Source: Paralvinella palmiformis
Taxonomy: Eukaryota > Annelida > Polychaeta > Terebellida > Alvinellidae
Direction of reading: 5' to 3'
DNA length: 64,000 bases
NCBI GenBank assembly: GCA_025642065.1
Contig: JAODUP010000572.1
Location: 120,001 to 184,000 of the forward strand
Part shown: positions 25,701 through 33,518 of the stretch, piece after piece
How the letters are laid out: every line of letters begins with the position of its first letter
How positions within the stretch are numbered: position 1 is the first letter of the stretch
Program-made: the position numbers and the translations under genes
The notes under the pieces: model-generated
What the model saw: only the letters and a program-made list of their open reading frames with translations
Told to the model about the DNA's origin: nothing
Databases searched by the model: none

Positions 25701-27640
25701 GGATGTTAATATTTATATTTGATGACACCAATTTTATCATATCTTATGTTCACCAAACGTTCTAGGACACTGAATGATCTAAATTGTGCTGATGTGTTGT
25801 TAAGCAACATCCATCCATCCATTCATTAATCCATCCATCCATCCATCCATATCTTATGCCGATCAGATGTAATAGTTTCAAACGATTATTAATATTATCT
25901 CTCTTCGGTTTTTCAATTCCTATTCTTATCAATACTTTACCAGATGGTGCAGTGATGTTTCTAGTTGCCAGTCGTGATAGCGCACCTACATCAGATAAGA
26001 TGCACACATCAAAGGCTTATCCCATATCTATATGATGTCTGTCTGTTAGAGGCAGCTTTATGATAGCGTGCTTGGTTTAAAACCATGAGACCCTTGATTC
26101 GAGTCCATAAGCTGGCTGCTGGTGTTAATAAATCTATTGTTTGGCTTGGTCATGTCCAGTTATCTCGTTAGATGGTAGCAAAGGGATTGTCGTAGGTAAT
26201 TTATCTGAGCATAAAGATCCAGATTGGAGGAATAGAGGGCGGGGGGGGGGGAACTATAACCCCTATCCACACTAAATATCTATGTAAGATTTACAAAAAT
26301 ATTAATTCTTGTTAGAGCATAATATGTTGTTAGAGCAGTGATGTGAGATCTGATAGCTAAAACATATTTTAATTCGCTCCCATCACTTTTGTCTGATTTG
26401 ATTCTATTTATATTTGTAGGAAGCCGGAGAGGAACAGCCGTACTGCTGGAGAAACCTATTTAGTTGTATCAACTTGTTAAGGATCCTTAATAAACTGACC
26501 AAATGGAAACATTCTAGGACAATGGTCGGTATATATCTGAAGATATTATCTTTCTTGTTGTTTTTATCGGCCCATTTAGTCTATCATGTGCACAAAGGTG
26601 GCCGTAAAACATCATCATCTTGATATATTTATTGTATAATAATCTAGTTATATAGAAATTTAGGTCAGTTTAACTTTCACTTTATCATTTTCACTCCATG
26701 AATGAATCTAATAATAACTGTAATAATAATATTATTAATTGGCAGTTATTAGAGCAGAAATGTGGGAATATTATATGTTTTCATTTTTGACATTTTATTA
26801 AAAAATTAGATCACTTGTGATAAAATCTTCAGAACTGATACTATTTTTATTGAATATATGTGCAGCTATTTATAGTGGTGCATGATCCGCATGTGAGATT
26901 TATTAATTAAATTATATATCGCATTAACCACAGATGTTAGTCGTGTTTAAATCGGCACCGATACTGAAGAGGGCGCTGAAGGTAAAACACGCCATGATGC
27001 AGCTCTACGTCCTCAAGTTGCTGAAGATGCAGACTAAATATTTGGGAAGGCAATGGAGAAAGAGTAACATGAGAACGATGTCAGCCATCTATCAGAAGGT
27101 CCGACATCGTCTGACAGATGACTGGGCTTATGGCAATGGTAGGATTTTTTGGTTCTCTGTACGAGAAAATCTTACTGAGAATCAGTTTATCGCTCATCTG
27201 TTCTGTTTGTGTGGGTTTGTAGGTCTCTCTCTATCTCTCTCTGTGTGTGTGTTTGTGTGTTCATATATCTGCTCATTAATCTCTCAATCTTTCTTCTAAA
27301 TACTATCATATGGCAATAAGTAATTTGGTCCCGGAATCATTTCTTTCCAATGTTATTGACTAATAATTGAGCGCTTAATATTTCAGATATGGATGCCAGA
27401 CCGTGGGATTTCCAGGCAGAAGAATGTGCGCTTCGTGCTTGCGTCGACCGTTTCAACAACCGTCGTTATTTAACAACGGGCCCAGAATCCGACTTTGACC
27501 CGGTTGATAATTGTATTCTTAGTGTTCTCGGAGAGAATGTTGATCTGAGTAGCGACTTTAAGGAGAACTATGAGAAATGGCTCGATCAAGAGGTATTCTC
27601 TAACCAAATAGATTGGGAATTAGTGTTAGGTGGAATCTGA
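1539..27640 (+). CDS. STRIP1: STRIP1/2-like STRIPAK scaffold protein, 20 coding exons
   Basis: Spliced CDS: 1539-1625, 4923-4992, 6364-6438, 6731-6862, 8627-8747, 10086-10148, 11608-11714, 12592-12719, 12914-13111, 15697-15869, 16093-16222, 16310-16381, 17482-17556, 17821-17918, 18083-18209, 18627-18727, 19825-19891, 26420-26524, 26934-27138, 27387-27640. The total is 2388 nt, 795 residues; every junction is GT-AG and phases agree. Recognised from family motifs such as [66 protein letters not shown] [18 protein letters not shown] and DDWAYGN. The N1221 domain covers roughly residues 40-330 and the DUF3402 domain roughly 380-790. They are joined by an acidic, Pro/Thr-rich linker that is variable in the family. 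Known role: cytoplasmic scaffold holding striatin, PP2A, MOB4 and GCKIII kinases, acting on Hippo signalling, cytoskeleton and endosome traffic. Vertebrate STRIP1 is slightly longer (about 837 residues), mainly from an N-terminal extension. Single versus duplicated status in this genome is unknown. Confidence 0.96.
2112..2226 (+). mobile_element. SINE family A, 5'-truncated copy
   Basis: Carries only the 3' body, 'gggcatatctgaagggtgtt' to 'gcccatttagcctacc' and 'taaaacatcaatcatta'. The tRNA-like head is missing. In STRIP intron 1. Confidence 0.8.
2262..2685. mobile_element. Foldback element FB, copy A
   Basis: The two ends are inverted copies: left 'tagccgagcattgga..tctgttcgctgctgctaaaggtccgagcactcaatg', and the same pattern reversed at the right up to 'gccacttcgatat'. 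About 60-75 bp per arm with mismatches. An internal 'gctggtgataaaaagcactgagca' repeats the motif again. No ORF. Closely related to 51404-51953. In STRIP intron 1. Confidence 0.8.
3517..3685 (+). mobile_element. SINE family A, diverged copy
   Basis: Nearly full length: 'ggggcacttccatggtatag' head, a decayed B box, then 'cattacctttggaggtagct' and 'gcctaccttgtgcacaaaag'. In STRIP intron 1. Confidence 0.8.
3952..4210. mobile_element. hAT-like MITE
   Basis: Roughly 260 bp with 19 bp imperfect terminal inverted repeats, AGACATGgGGTCAAcTCCA and its reverse (4190-4208). Flanks TCATTACT and TCATCACT look like an 8 bp target duplication with one mismatch, the length typical of hAT elements. The interior is AT-rich and non-coding. 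Confidence 0.6.
4923..4992 (+). CDS. STRIP1: STRIP exon 2
   Basis: Acceptor ctatag, donor g|gtaaat, ends in phase 1. Encodes [17 protein letters not shown] and onward to EIA. It contains an in-frame ATG at 4926, so a transcript starting just upstream could begin translation here (765 residues). The strong AG acceptor three bases before that ATG supports splicing from exon 1 instead. Confidence 0.93.
5768..6118 (+). mobile_element. SINE family B, near-complete copy
   Basis: Head 'gaggtctagtggtttggcac' with box A-like GTCTAGTGGTTTGG and B box AAGTTCGATCCC. Body 'gcttttccagggattaattt', 'ctcggctcac', 'acactctggcagtgaccac', 'gtactgctcccctgtaagtg', and 3' end 'gctatccctgtttcgtgatc'. In STRIP intron 2. 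Confidence 0.85.
6364..6438 (+). CDS. STRIP1: STRIP exon 3
   Basis: Encodes [24 protein letters not shown], the most conserved N-terminal stretch of the family. Acceptor ctccag, donor c|gtaagt, phase 1 at both ends. Confidence 0.95.
6731..6862 (+). CDS. STRIP1: STRIP exon 4
   Basis: Encodes [20 protein letters not shown] through RAILYLCQ. Start of the N1221 helical region; the family motif RAILYLxQ is clear. Acceptor tttatag, donor g|gtaact. Confidence 0.94.
8627..8747 (+). CDS. STRIP1: STRIP exon 5
   Basis: Encodes [12 protein letters not shown].. to FVELLNMEI. Matches the GTFGE and [11 protein letters not shown] segments of the family. Acceptor tttcag, donor ga|gtgagt, phase 2. Confidence 0.95.
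9045..9215 (+). mobile_element. tRNA-like SINE copy, family uncertain
   Basis: Box A-like TGGTTAGAGCAGTG and box B-like GGGTTCGTGTC are spaced as in a tRNA. A second 'ggttcgaatgttggcctggc' is followed by a body weakly like family A. In STRIP intron 5. Confidence 0.4.
10086..10148 (+). CDS. STRIP1: STRIP exon 6
   Basis: Short exon encoding [20 protein letters not shown]. Corresponds to the KPAISLADSTDLR segment of vertebrate STRIP. Acceptor aaatag, donor ag|gtaaga. Confidence 0.94.
   Translation, partial: YQFDNRTPQTSIICRRQYRY
11045..11229 (+). mobile_element. SINE family A, full-length, with target duplication
   Basis: Complete tRNA-derived head (TGGTCTAGCGGTAGTG box A, GATTCGAATCT box B) and body ending 'aatcaatcatca'. 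Flanked by identical TCATAAATCAGG at 11033-11044 and 11230-11241. In STRIP intron 6. Several CpG positions of intergenic copies are TG or CA here. Confidence 0.92.
11608..11714 (+). CDS. STRIP1: STRIP exon 7
   Basis: Encodes [15 protein letters not shown], then an acidic stretch, then ENFRQEL. Matches RVLLNIMYLIVETV. Two GT donors exist (11715 and 11719). The first gives ELQQPILGDE with exon 8 and keeps the frame. Confidence 0.93.
12592..12719 (+). CDS. STRIP1: STRIP exon 8
   Basis: Encodes [39 protein letters not shown] and VVL. This is a near-invariant core of the N1221 domain. Acceptor cttacag, donor ctg|gtaaat, phase 0 at the end. Confidence 0.96.
12757..12776. repeat. (GATA)n microsatellite
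   Basis: About five GATA units next to a short (AT)n run, in intron 8. Confidence 0.85.
12914..13111 (+). CDS. STRIP1: STRIP exon 9
   Basis: 66 codons, phase 0 at both ends. Encodes [13 protein letters not shown].. and [18 protein letters not shown], matching the MRAASPPASASDLIEQQQ segment. It then continues into a basic linker. Confidence 0.94.
15510..15546. repeat. (AT)n microsatellite
   Basis: About 37 bp of AT, 150 bp upstream of STRIP exon 10. Confidence 0.95.
15697..15869 (+). CDS. STRIP1: STRIP exon 10 (variable linker)
   Basis: Encodes [14 protein letters not shown], a low-complexity Asp/Asn/Glu segment, [13 protein letters not shown], then the conserved [10 protein letters not shown]. 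Higher in CpG than the preceding exons. The linker is expected to be disordered and is where this protein differs most from vertebrate STRIP. Confidence 0.94.
16093..16222 (+). CDS. STRIP1: STRIP exon 11
   Basis: Encodes [18 protein letters not shown].. and [15 protein letters not shown]. Matches the EMFLESSRSKFIGY and GLPRPIHESIKTLKQ blocks. Start of the C-terminal DUF3402 half. Confidence 0.95.
16310..16381 (+). CDS. STRIP1: STRIP exon 12
   Basis: 24 codons, phase 0 at both ends. Encodes [20 protein letters not shown] then PLSK. Corresponds to HKYTSIAEVQ..EEEYLRSPLS in vertebrates. Confidence 0.94.
16421..17374. mobile_element. Non-autonomous hAT-like transposon filling intron 12
   Basis: Ends are inverted: left CAGGGCCAGGAAAATC, right ATTTTTCTGGCCCTG. 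Length 954 bp; the intron is only 1100 bp. The CAGGG terminus is typical of hAT elements. Insertion is in or beside a GT-rich stretch, so the target duplication is not clear. No transposase ORF remains. The inner ends also share 'gctagtaaaa' type sequence on the right side only. Confidence 0.65.
17482..17556 (+). CDS. STRIP1: STRIP exon 13
   Basis: 25 codons, phase 0 at both ends. Encodes [20 protein letters not shown] then LPQYM. Matches the ..ETLYQGLLPSLPQYM segment. Confidence 0.95.
17821..17918 (+). CDS. STRIP1: STRIP exon 14
   Basis: Encodes [20 protein letters not shown] then [13 protein letters not shown]. Nearly identical to the vertebrate block. Acceptor ctttag, donor cc|gtaagc. Confidence 0.97.
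17935..17978. repeat. (GT)n microsatellite
   Basis: Interrupted GT array starting 16 bp after the exon 14 donor. Confidence 0.9.
18083..18209 (+). CDS. STRIP1: STRIP exon 15
   Basis: Encodes [39 protein letters not shown] and VYQ. Diagnostic for the family. Acceptor ctgcag, donor cag|gtgagc. Confidence 0.97.
18404..18452. repeat. (AT)n(GT)n compound microsatellite
   Basis: AT dinucleotides run directly into GT dinucleotides in intron 15. Confidence 0.9.
18627..18727 (+). CDS. STRIP1: STRIP exon 16
   Basis: Encodes [20 protein letters not shown] then [13 protein letters not shown]. Acceptor ttcacag, donor ac|gtgagt, phase 2. Confidence 0.97.
19340..19758 (+). mobile_element. LINE 3' fragment (CR1/L2/Jockey-like reverse transcriptase C-terminus)
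   Basis: Translation gives [24 protein letters not shown], a frameshift near 19540, [30 protein letters not shown] and [15 protein letters not shown]. This order is typical of the region after the polymerase domain in CR1-like non-LTR elements. Frame-shifted and lacking the polymerase core, so not functional. In STRIP intron 16, ending in a (TA)n array. Confidence 0.88.
19756..19790. repeat. (TA)n microsatellite
   Basis: About 35 bp of TA directly after the LINE fragment and about 35 bp before the exon 17 acceptor. Confidence 0.95.
19825..19891 (+). CDS. STRIP1: STRIP exon 17
   Basis: Encodes [20 protein letters not shown] then ESL. Matches [20 protein letters not shown]. The acceptor lies about 35 nt downstream of a (TA)n array and a LINE fragment, which leaves little room for the branch point and pyrimidine tract. 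Confidence 0.93.
21937..22822 (-). mobile_element. pogo/Tigger-like DNA transposon, deleted copy 1
   Basis: Bounded by TACTGTGTATACTCGTGCAT and the inverse 'tgagtaaatacggta'. The minus strand near the left end encodes [30 protein letters not shown] and SDNDEFLGF then a stop: the C-terminal tail typical of pogo-family transposases. Most of the transposase is absent and the piece has an in-frame stop. In STRIP intron 17. Confidence 0.8.
23712..23731. repeat. (AT)n microsatellite
   Basis: Short AT array about 50 bp left of pogo copy 2. Confidence 0.9.
23780..24662 (-). mobile_element. pogo/Tigger-like DNA transposon, deleted copy 2
   Basis: Terminal inverted repeats TACCGTATATACTTGTGTAT and its reverse at 24642-24662; the outer TA fits a TA target duplication. 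Minus-strand remnant: [40 protein letters not shown] then stop. Similar in extent to copy 1 (about 883 versus 886 bp), with local differences around 24200-24370. In STRIP intron 17. Confidence 0.85.
24895..25012 (+). mobile_element. Possible LINE 3' tail
   Basis: Ends with 'ggcgctatagaagtttgtta' followed by (TTATTG)-like repeats, the arrangement at the 3' end of CR1/L2-like elements. No coding part is visible. Confidence 0.35.
25808..25848. repeat. (CCAT)n microsatellite
   Basis: Interrupted CCAT units in STRIP intron 17. Confidence 0.9.
26420..26524 (+). CDS. STRIP1: STRIP exon 18
   Basis: 35 codons, phase 0 at both ends. Encodes [20 protein letters not shown] then [15 protein letters not shown]. 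The donor is atg|gtcggt. The intron before it (19892-26419) is the longest in the gene. Confidence 0.96.
26567..26622 (+). mobile_element. SINE family A, short 3' fragment
   Basis: Only 'tcggcccatttagtctat', 'catgtgcacaaaggtggccg' and 'taaaacatcatcatc' remain. In STRIP intron 18. Confidence 0.8.
26934..27138 (+). CDS. STRIP1: STRIP exon 19
   Basis: Encodes [20 protein letters not shown] through [20 protein letters not shown] to DDWAYGN. One of the most conserved blocks of the protein. Acceptor ccacag, donor g|gtagga. Clearly richer in CpG than exons 2-9. Confidence 0.97.
27387..27640 (+). CDS. STRIP1: STRIP exon 20 (C-terminus, stop TGA)
   Basis: Encodes [20 protein letters not shown], then [17 protein letters not shown] and a C-terminal WELVLGGI before TGA at 27638-27640. 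Acceptor tttcag. Matches [23 protein letters not shown] in vertebrates. Confidence 0.97.
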
Positions 27641-27664
27641 TGACACAGACTGCAGTACCTAGGT

Positions 27665-27668
<4 letters not shown>

Positions 27669-27699
<31 letters not shown>

Positions 27700-27714
27700 T
27701 CTGTGTGTGTGTGT
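27669..27714. repeat. (GT)n microsatellite
   Basis: Lies in the presumed 3' UTR of STRIP, 29 nt after the stop codon. Confidence 0.95.
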
Positions 27715-27881
27715 GCTACAGATGCTACCAATTGTGGATAGACTGCGTTATTTATGATTGTTATCGTATGTGGATAATTGAGGTGATTTCATAACCGGAA
27801 ACAAGCCATTTGTAGGAGATTTGTCTGAATATTGTGTGATGGGTTGGCCACTGAATGTCTATTACAGGTTCTATTGTATTG

Positions 27882-27887
27882 AATAAA
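27882..27887 (+). terminator. Candidate polyadenylation signal of STRIP
   Basis: AATAAA lies 242 nt after the stop codon. The intervening 3' UTR contains a (GT)n tract at 27669-27714. Another AATAAA occurs near 27980, so alternative 3' ends are possible. Confidence 0.5.
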
Positions 27888-29188
27888 AATAAAACTAAAG
27901 CCAACAGATCACTTCACAAATAACAACAACTTAGTGCCAACAGTAAGCTAGTCATGTCTGATATTGTGCCTCTAATATGTAATAAACATAATTCACTGAA
28001 TGTGATAATAGATTGTGAATTTTACAAATTTCTTATTGTGCTCTTCTTTAATGGTTTCATCTTGTACAGACGCTTAGAATGAAGACTATGTACTGAGCAA
28101 GATTGATCTAAATGGAACATGGATTTATTCGCTTTTTGTGAGAGCTTCACGAATGCATTATGATCGAAGGGGGATTTGTCAAATAGTCTTTCATGTTTGC
28201 TTTATGAGGGTTTTTTTGTACACAATCGCACGGAGATGTAGGTGCAATTTGAGTGTTATTAACATTAAGAGGTCTGTTTTAGTAAAGACAAAATCTTTTG
28301 CATCTCCTCAGATGTTATTTAGTTATCAGCTGACCATATACTAATGGCCTGAAGTTTTCTAATAGGTAATAGACTGAGGTTACAGAATGATAATAGTTGG
28401 TTTAGTAAGGTAATAGCAGACAGAGAGTTCACTGAAGTCTATAGAGTTGAATGTCTGTTTGTATGAATATAATCTTGCAACAAGTTGAAATTAAACTACA
28501 CATTTATATGTCATTGTTGTGTACTAATGTTTTCGTTGGATGCGTTATGATTTTGTAATAGAATTTAGCGTGGTTCTTAGAAATACACATCAGTTATTTT
28601 AAAGTGGCGTTCTTGGCGTTTCTTAGATAGCTACGTACATGCTGATATTTATGCACATATGTTGCATTTCAGTAAATTGTACACACACACACAATCCATA
28701 ATATTTATCTAAAACTATTTAATTACAACAGTCACAGCCCTCCTATAAAGAGGTTTTATTAACTTGAATGTTTAAGAACCAAATAACTTATATTTTGAAT
28801 TTACTAGAAGCCAAATTAAATAATAGGAGGAAAGTAGTTGCGTGTGTGTGTCTCTCTTTCTTTCTCTCGCCGAGTATGTGTGTAAAAGGGTTTTTATGCA
28901 TCTATTTACATACATATGTAAACCTTAAATTAAGTTCAATTCATAATAATTCTGGGTTTGAAGTAAGACACAATGTTTGATTCTCATATGTTTAATTATC
29001 AAATGTTGCAGATTTTTGACCATGTGACAAATATTTTCGAAGACATCACATTTCTAGATTAATTGGGGAGTATCCAAAATATTGATTAATAATTCCTGCT
29101 TTTATTATTGCTGTTGTTAGACGAATGCATCAACGAAATCATTTACCATTGATTTCACCAAATCAAAGATGGCCATGCCACAGTAAAG
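27888..29188. other. 3' flank of STRIP, no gene seen
   Basis: AT-rich sequence with short (CA)n and CT-rich runs near 28680 and 28850. No ORF with recognisable similarity. Confidence 0.6.
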
Positions 29189-29290
29189 GGCATTTCAGCA
29201 TGGGAAAGTGTTGGTGAAAATATTTATTAAACAACAATGAATCGCATGTTAACAAACATGAGAGATGCTGATGTTGCATGCTGAAATGCC
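29189..29290. repeat. Short inverted repeat, 14 bp perfect arms
   Basis: GGCATTTCAGCATG (29189-29202) and CATGCTGAAATGCC (29277-29290) enclose 74 nt. Could be a tiny MITE or a hairpin. No target duplication was identified. Confidence 0.7.
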
Positions 29291-30187
29291 TTGTGTACCT
29301 AAAGTTTTATGCTCCCAGTTAATCATAGGGCTTGCAGCAATTAGTTTATTGCCTTCTATAGTACATGGCGTTTGTAGTACCCCCAATCCACGGGAAGAAC
29401 TACAATTTTAACAACTTTATTTTAATATTTCCATCCAAAAGTAAGGAGGAGGCTATACCATAAAAATGTCAATAATCGATCATACATTGAATAAATATGA
29501 TAAACCTTTTTCACACATATCTAGATTTATTACCTTTAAATCTTGTATACTTTGAGCTGGAAAATGCTAGTATTGTCTTGGAAATGTCCTGGAAATTGTA
29601 ATTGTCTGTTGGAACAATCAATGTGTAGAAGTTTATTGAATTAATTAACAAAGTAACAGAACACGATATGTTATAACTCAGAGCTAGAGAGGAAAAGGGC
29701 ATGAAATAAAACTAAAAATTAATGTATTAGAGTTATTTAAGAAAAGGTTTTATATGACAAACAGGCTCTGACGTATTATTTTTATTTCTTTATTTAATTT
29801 CTAACATAACATAATTCTCTAGTGGGAGTGCGTTTTGTGCATGGGTCAAAATGACAGAGGTGTTTTAAACGTCATGAAATACGTTTAAATTCCTTGCATT
29901 TTCCAATTTTGTCGGCAGCGCGTCATATTTTTTGACCTATTTCACCCGGGAGCTACCACAATAAATATTATAACTGCTATGTAAACCAAGAAAGCTAGAA
30001 AATCCGGATGTACCTTGCTTAGCCAGGTGTGTCTGGACTGGGGTCTCTTCCCAAACGTCCGTTGGGAGATGTCGGACCACATCAAACGTCACCAACAATT
30101 TCCACGATAACGTATTCATTTTATATCTGGTTGCTGCTAGCTGACGCATCGACTGTAATTCAATGTAGATATTGGCGGGGAGGGGGG

Positions 30188-30236
30188 ATTTCTATTATAT
30201 AAGATACGCGGTCACGTGATTTCTCCAGATGTAACA
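30188..30236 (+). promoter_or_regulatory. Candidate promoter: TATATAAG and CACGTG motifs
   Basis: TATATAAG-like sequence is followed within 20 nt by the E-box CACGTG, in a GC-richer patch after AT-rich DNA. It precedes the short ORF at 30466. Motif evidence only. Confidence 0.2.
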
Positions 30237-30465
30237 ATAGATATTAGCTTTAAGGGAACTGGCCGATATATTGAGCTAATAACAAACTTATGGCAAACAA
30301 ATGTCACTACACTTGTGATCCTGTTCTATAACAAACAATCAGCGTCTGTCGTACACTTTGATCCAGGATTGGTTTGTTTTATTTTAGACCAGTCCGGCTG
30401 TTTTTGGAGCCTTAAGAGAGGTCGTGATCGAATGATGTACGAAAACATATAGATTTGGGCGTAAT

Positions 30466-30627
30466 ATGGCCGGGATTGTTGATGTGGAAACGATACCAGC
30501 CGCAGAAATACTTGATTCGCTGTTTATTATTTCGACTTCAAAGTGGAGATGTTATGCAGGTGTTTTGTGTCGGAGTGGCTTTAAACGTAACGTCTATCCT
30601 AATCTGAAACGTTTGGTATCACACTAG
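30466..30627 (+). CDS. Unassigned 53-residue ORF, possible first exon
   Basis: ATG to TAG, beginning MAGIVDVETIPAAEILDS and ending VYPNLKRLVSH. No family recognised. A GT after GCA at about 30559 could act as a donor, so it may be part of a spliced gene or simply chance. It lies about 270 nt after a TATA-like and E-box pair. Confidence 0.2.
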   Translation: MAGIVDVETIPAAEILDSLFIISTSKWRCYAGVLCRSGFKRNVYPNLKRLVSH

Positions 30628-31227
30628 GGACATGTTCTACAAAATAATACAAATAAACACTATTAGTTGAGTCATCGAGGTGTGTGCTGTGCCTGCGTGT
30701 GTGTGCGCGTGTGCGTGAGCTGTTTCAAGAATGTGTAACATATTTCCTTTGAATAAAAACGTCACCCAAAATCTGTCTTTTACCGGACATGAAATTTAAC
30801 GATTTGAACAGAAAACAAATTAAAGTTAACATTTGACCTTAACTTTTTAATGAAATGTGTACATTAAACACTACAGTCTGTATCTATTTGATTGTTAGGT
30901 ACGTAAAGTATGACTTGATGATGATATCTTGGAGTTGAGTAGTTCTTCCTCAGCACAGGTCGTACCTGAGTCTTATGGCTGAAGGTTTATGAGTGATGAG
31001 GAGCCCCTTCCTATATCTTACGGTTTATAATCGATTTCACGTCGTAAGAGACGACTAAAATCTGGTGACCCTAAATGACCTTTTGGTGGCTATGTGCCGC
31101 TGAACCTTAATCACCCAATAATCGCTTTATGATTGATGATCTGTTTAATGAGAATAATATGTATCTTGTCTTCTCGGCCAGCAATTGATTTTGGATTTTA
31201 TCGCTTTTAATTTCCTTCCCGTATATT

Positions 31228-31308
<81 letters not shown>
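31228..31308. repeat. (CA)n microsatellite, about 40 units
   Basis: One of the longest perfect dinucleotide arrays in the window. Confidence 0.97.
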
Positions 31309-31311
<3 letters not shown>

Positions 31312-31362
31312 TTATCAATTTAAATTAATCAATTCACTCGATCTAATACTGTTGTCACGTAC

Positions 31363-31378
31363 ATACCCCCCCCCCCCC
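31363..31378. repeat. Poly-C run
   Basis: About 12 consecutive C after 'cata', one of many C or G homopolymer runs of 8-12 nt in this window (for example near 5740, 9930, 26240, 44641, 59642). Confidence 0.9.
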
Positions 31379-31659
31379 TCCAGAGAAGTAAAGCCCACAG
31401 TTCTCTGTACATAAACACATCAGATCTGGTCAGATCTCTACGCACAGGACCTATACTCAGGAGTGCTCTTCAGAACATAGATTAGAGATATATATGTCTG
31501 GATCTTTCAGGTCTATAGGGGATATTCTCTATCCAATGTGTATTTTGTAACTGATACCAACATATCACTAAACTGACAATTACTAACCTTCCTCTTGTTT
31601 GACCTTTTCTCAAGAGAATATTGATAGATTTATTTTAAAATGTGTGTGTGCATGCGTGC

Positions 31660-31662
<3 letters not shown>

Positions 31663-31691
<29 letters not shown>
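31663..31691. repeat. (AT)n microsatellite
   Basis: Preceded and followed by GC-richer 'tgcgtgcg'-type repeats. Confidence 0.9.
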
Positions 31692-31694
<3 letters not shown>

Positions 31695-32153
31695 TGTGCG
31701 TAGACTAATACTGATAGAAAAGAAAATATACGTGTGTATTGTTCAAGTTATATTAATGATTATCAATGTTAAATTGATGTCAGTCGAAATCTGTAAATTA
31801 TTATTGATAGCACAGATACCTTTATTAATCGACCATAGATATGGTTTATAGTACATAGATGTACAGGATTGATTTTTATACAATCAATAATAAATTGAAT
31901 TGATATTTCGGTTACGTACTCGATGAGCGCCTCCACATTGGCCTTCATTGACCTACAAAGGTCAAGCTGAAGGTCACCTTGATCCAAGACGACGTAATAG
32001 ACCGCTAAGAAGCAGACAAAAATAGGTCAGCAGTTTATGTTGAGGATGATAAAGAGTTAGTTGATGATGTTTGAAAGATTTATTATTTTGTTATCTTTAT
32101 CTAAACATACATATTTTAGTTGTCTACTAAACGTACATCTTGTCTTCTGGTAG

Positions 32154-32340
32154 GGGCGCCTCCGTGGTCTAGTAGGTAGCGCGTTGGATCACAGAACACT
32201 ACCACCCGAGTTCGAATCTGGGCGTAGGCATATCTGAAGGGTGTTTCATTTTCGACTTCGTTTCATTACCTTTGGCGGTCGCTCGGCCCATTTAGCCTAC
32301 AATGTGCACAAAAGTGGCAGTGAAACATCACTCATCATTA
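32154..32340 (+). mobile_element. SINE family A, full-length copy
   Basis: Head 'ggcgcctccgtggtctagta', B box GAGTTCGAATCT, body 'cattacctttggcggtcgct' and 'gcacaaaagtggcagtgaaa'. Short matching flanks (TCTGGT) on both sides suggest a target duplication. Confidence 0.9.
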
Positions 32341-32359
32341 TCTGGTGACTGTGAGACAA

Positions 32360-32580
32360 TTATTTGGTAATGTTGTCAGTCTCCAGCTGTCTGGATAATA
32401 CGCTGACAATGCTGATGGTATCCAGATGTTTGAGTACCAAGTTGGTAAACTCGGCAGTATCCAGCTGTCTCGGTATTAAAGCGATAGTGCTAGCAATATC
32501 CAGCTGTGTGGATACTAATTTGGTAGTGCTGGCAGTATCCAGCTGTCTGGGTATTAAGCTCTGTATAGCTTTATATCGAC
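32360..32580. repeat. Minisatellite, about 45 bp unit, five copies
   Basis: Imperfect units share 'cagtatccagctgtctgg' and 'tattaa..gcgatagtgctg'-like spacers. It lies directly after the SINE at 32154. Confidence 0.8.
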
Positions 32581-33368
32581 AATATCTCTGATAAATACTG
32601 AATAGACCATGAAGTGAAAGTTATTACCATTGTAATCTAGACGTTGTGCTCTAAGAACTTGTAAATTGGTCAGGGCTCAGCGTGTGACACACTATCATTG
32701 TTCTTCGAACTAAACTTGTTTAACTCTGCCAGCTTTTAAAACACCCGATCCACACACAAGACCATCTTCGTACAAACCGACGTACTTACTCACTTAAAGA
32801 GCTGAAGTAAAACAACAGTAGTGATTTGGTGGAATTGAACAAAGGTCTCTACACTCTATGCTTCGCGCATTTATCACTGAGCCCTAAAACGAGCGGACGT
32901 CTTCACATACAACTAACAAGTTGATATTACACTTCTGTATATTATTGAATGTAATGGCGACATTAATGATGATGACGTTATTTCATTAATCGGATAATAC
33001 GTTCCTTTATTTCAGTAATAAGAATAGCCATAAGAACGAGCTCATCTTATCCCATCATAAAGCCATTACCGGGTTCTGGAGCAGTTGAAATTCCGGTCAT
33101 ATTTTGCGTGCCATTCTTCTCTGGATTACTAATTAAATGAATGCTGACTACTTTCCCGAGAGAATTACCATTTTTCTTAACACGAGACCTAGTTAATTCC
33201 CGCCTTTAAAAAGCCAAAGAAATTAGCTGACATTGTTAGCAAATGGAGAACCGGAAGAGGTTCTGGATGTCGTACCGAGCCGCCATTAACGGGGATGATA
33301 ACTGTTCTATGTACGACTCTAGCTCTTCGCCAATCGGCTGGATAATAATTACGTGTGAAATAGAAGGA

Positions 33369-33504
33369 TGATTGATTGATTGGCGATTGATGTTTTACGA
33401 CCTCCAAAGGTAATGAAGCGAAGTCAAAGATGAAACAACCTTCAGATATGCTCACAATGAGATTCGAACACGGGTGGTAGTGAGTGATCTATGGTCCAAC
33501 ACGC
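33369..33504 (-). mobile_element. SINE family A, truncated, with 14 bp target duplication
   Basis: Minus-strand copy ending 'gattgatgttttacgacctc' on the plus strand. Flanked by identical GTGAAATAGAAGGA at 33355-33368 and 33505-33518. The outer tRNA-like head is missing although the duplication is intact, so it integrated in a shortened form. The piece coding for 'gctcggcccatttagcctac' is also absent. Confidence 0.9.
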
Positions 33505-33518
33505 GTGAAATAGAAGGA

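Noticed and set aside
31107..31307. Open frames made of Cys-Val or His-Thr repeats at the CA/GT arrays
   Set aside because: Direct translation of dinucleotide microsatellites.
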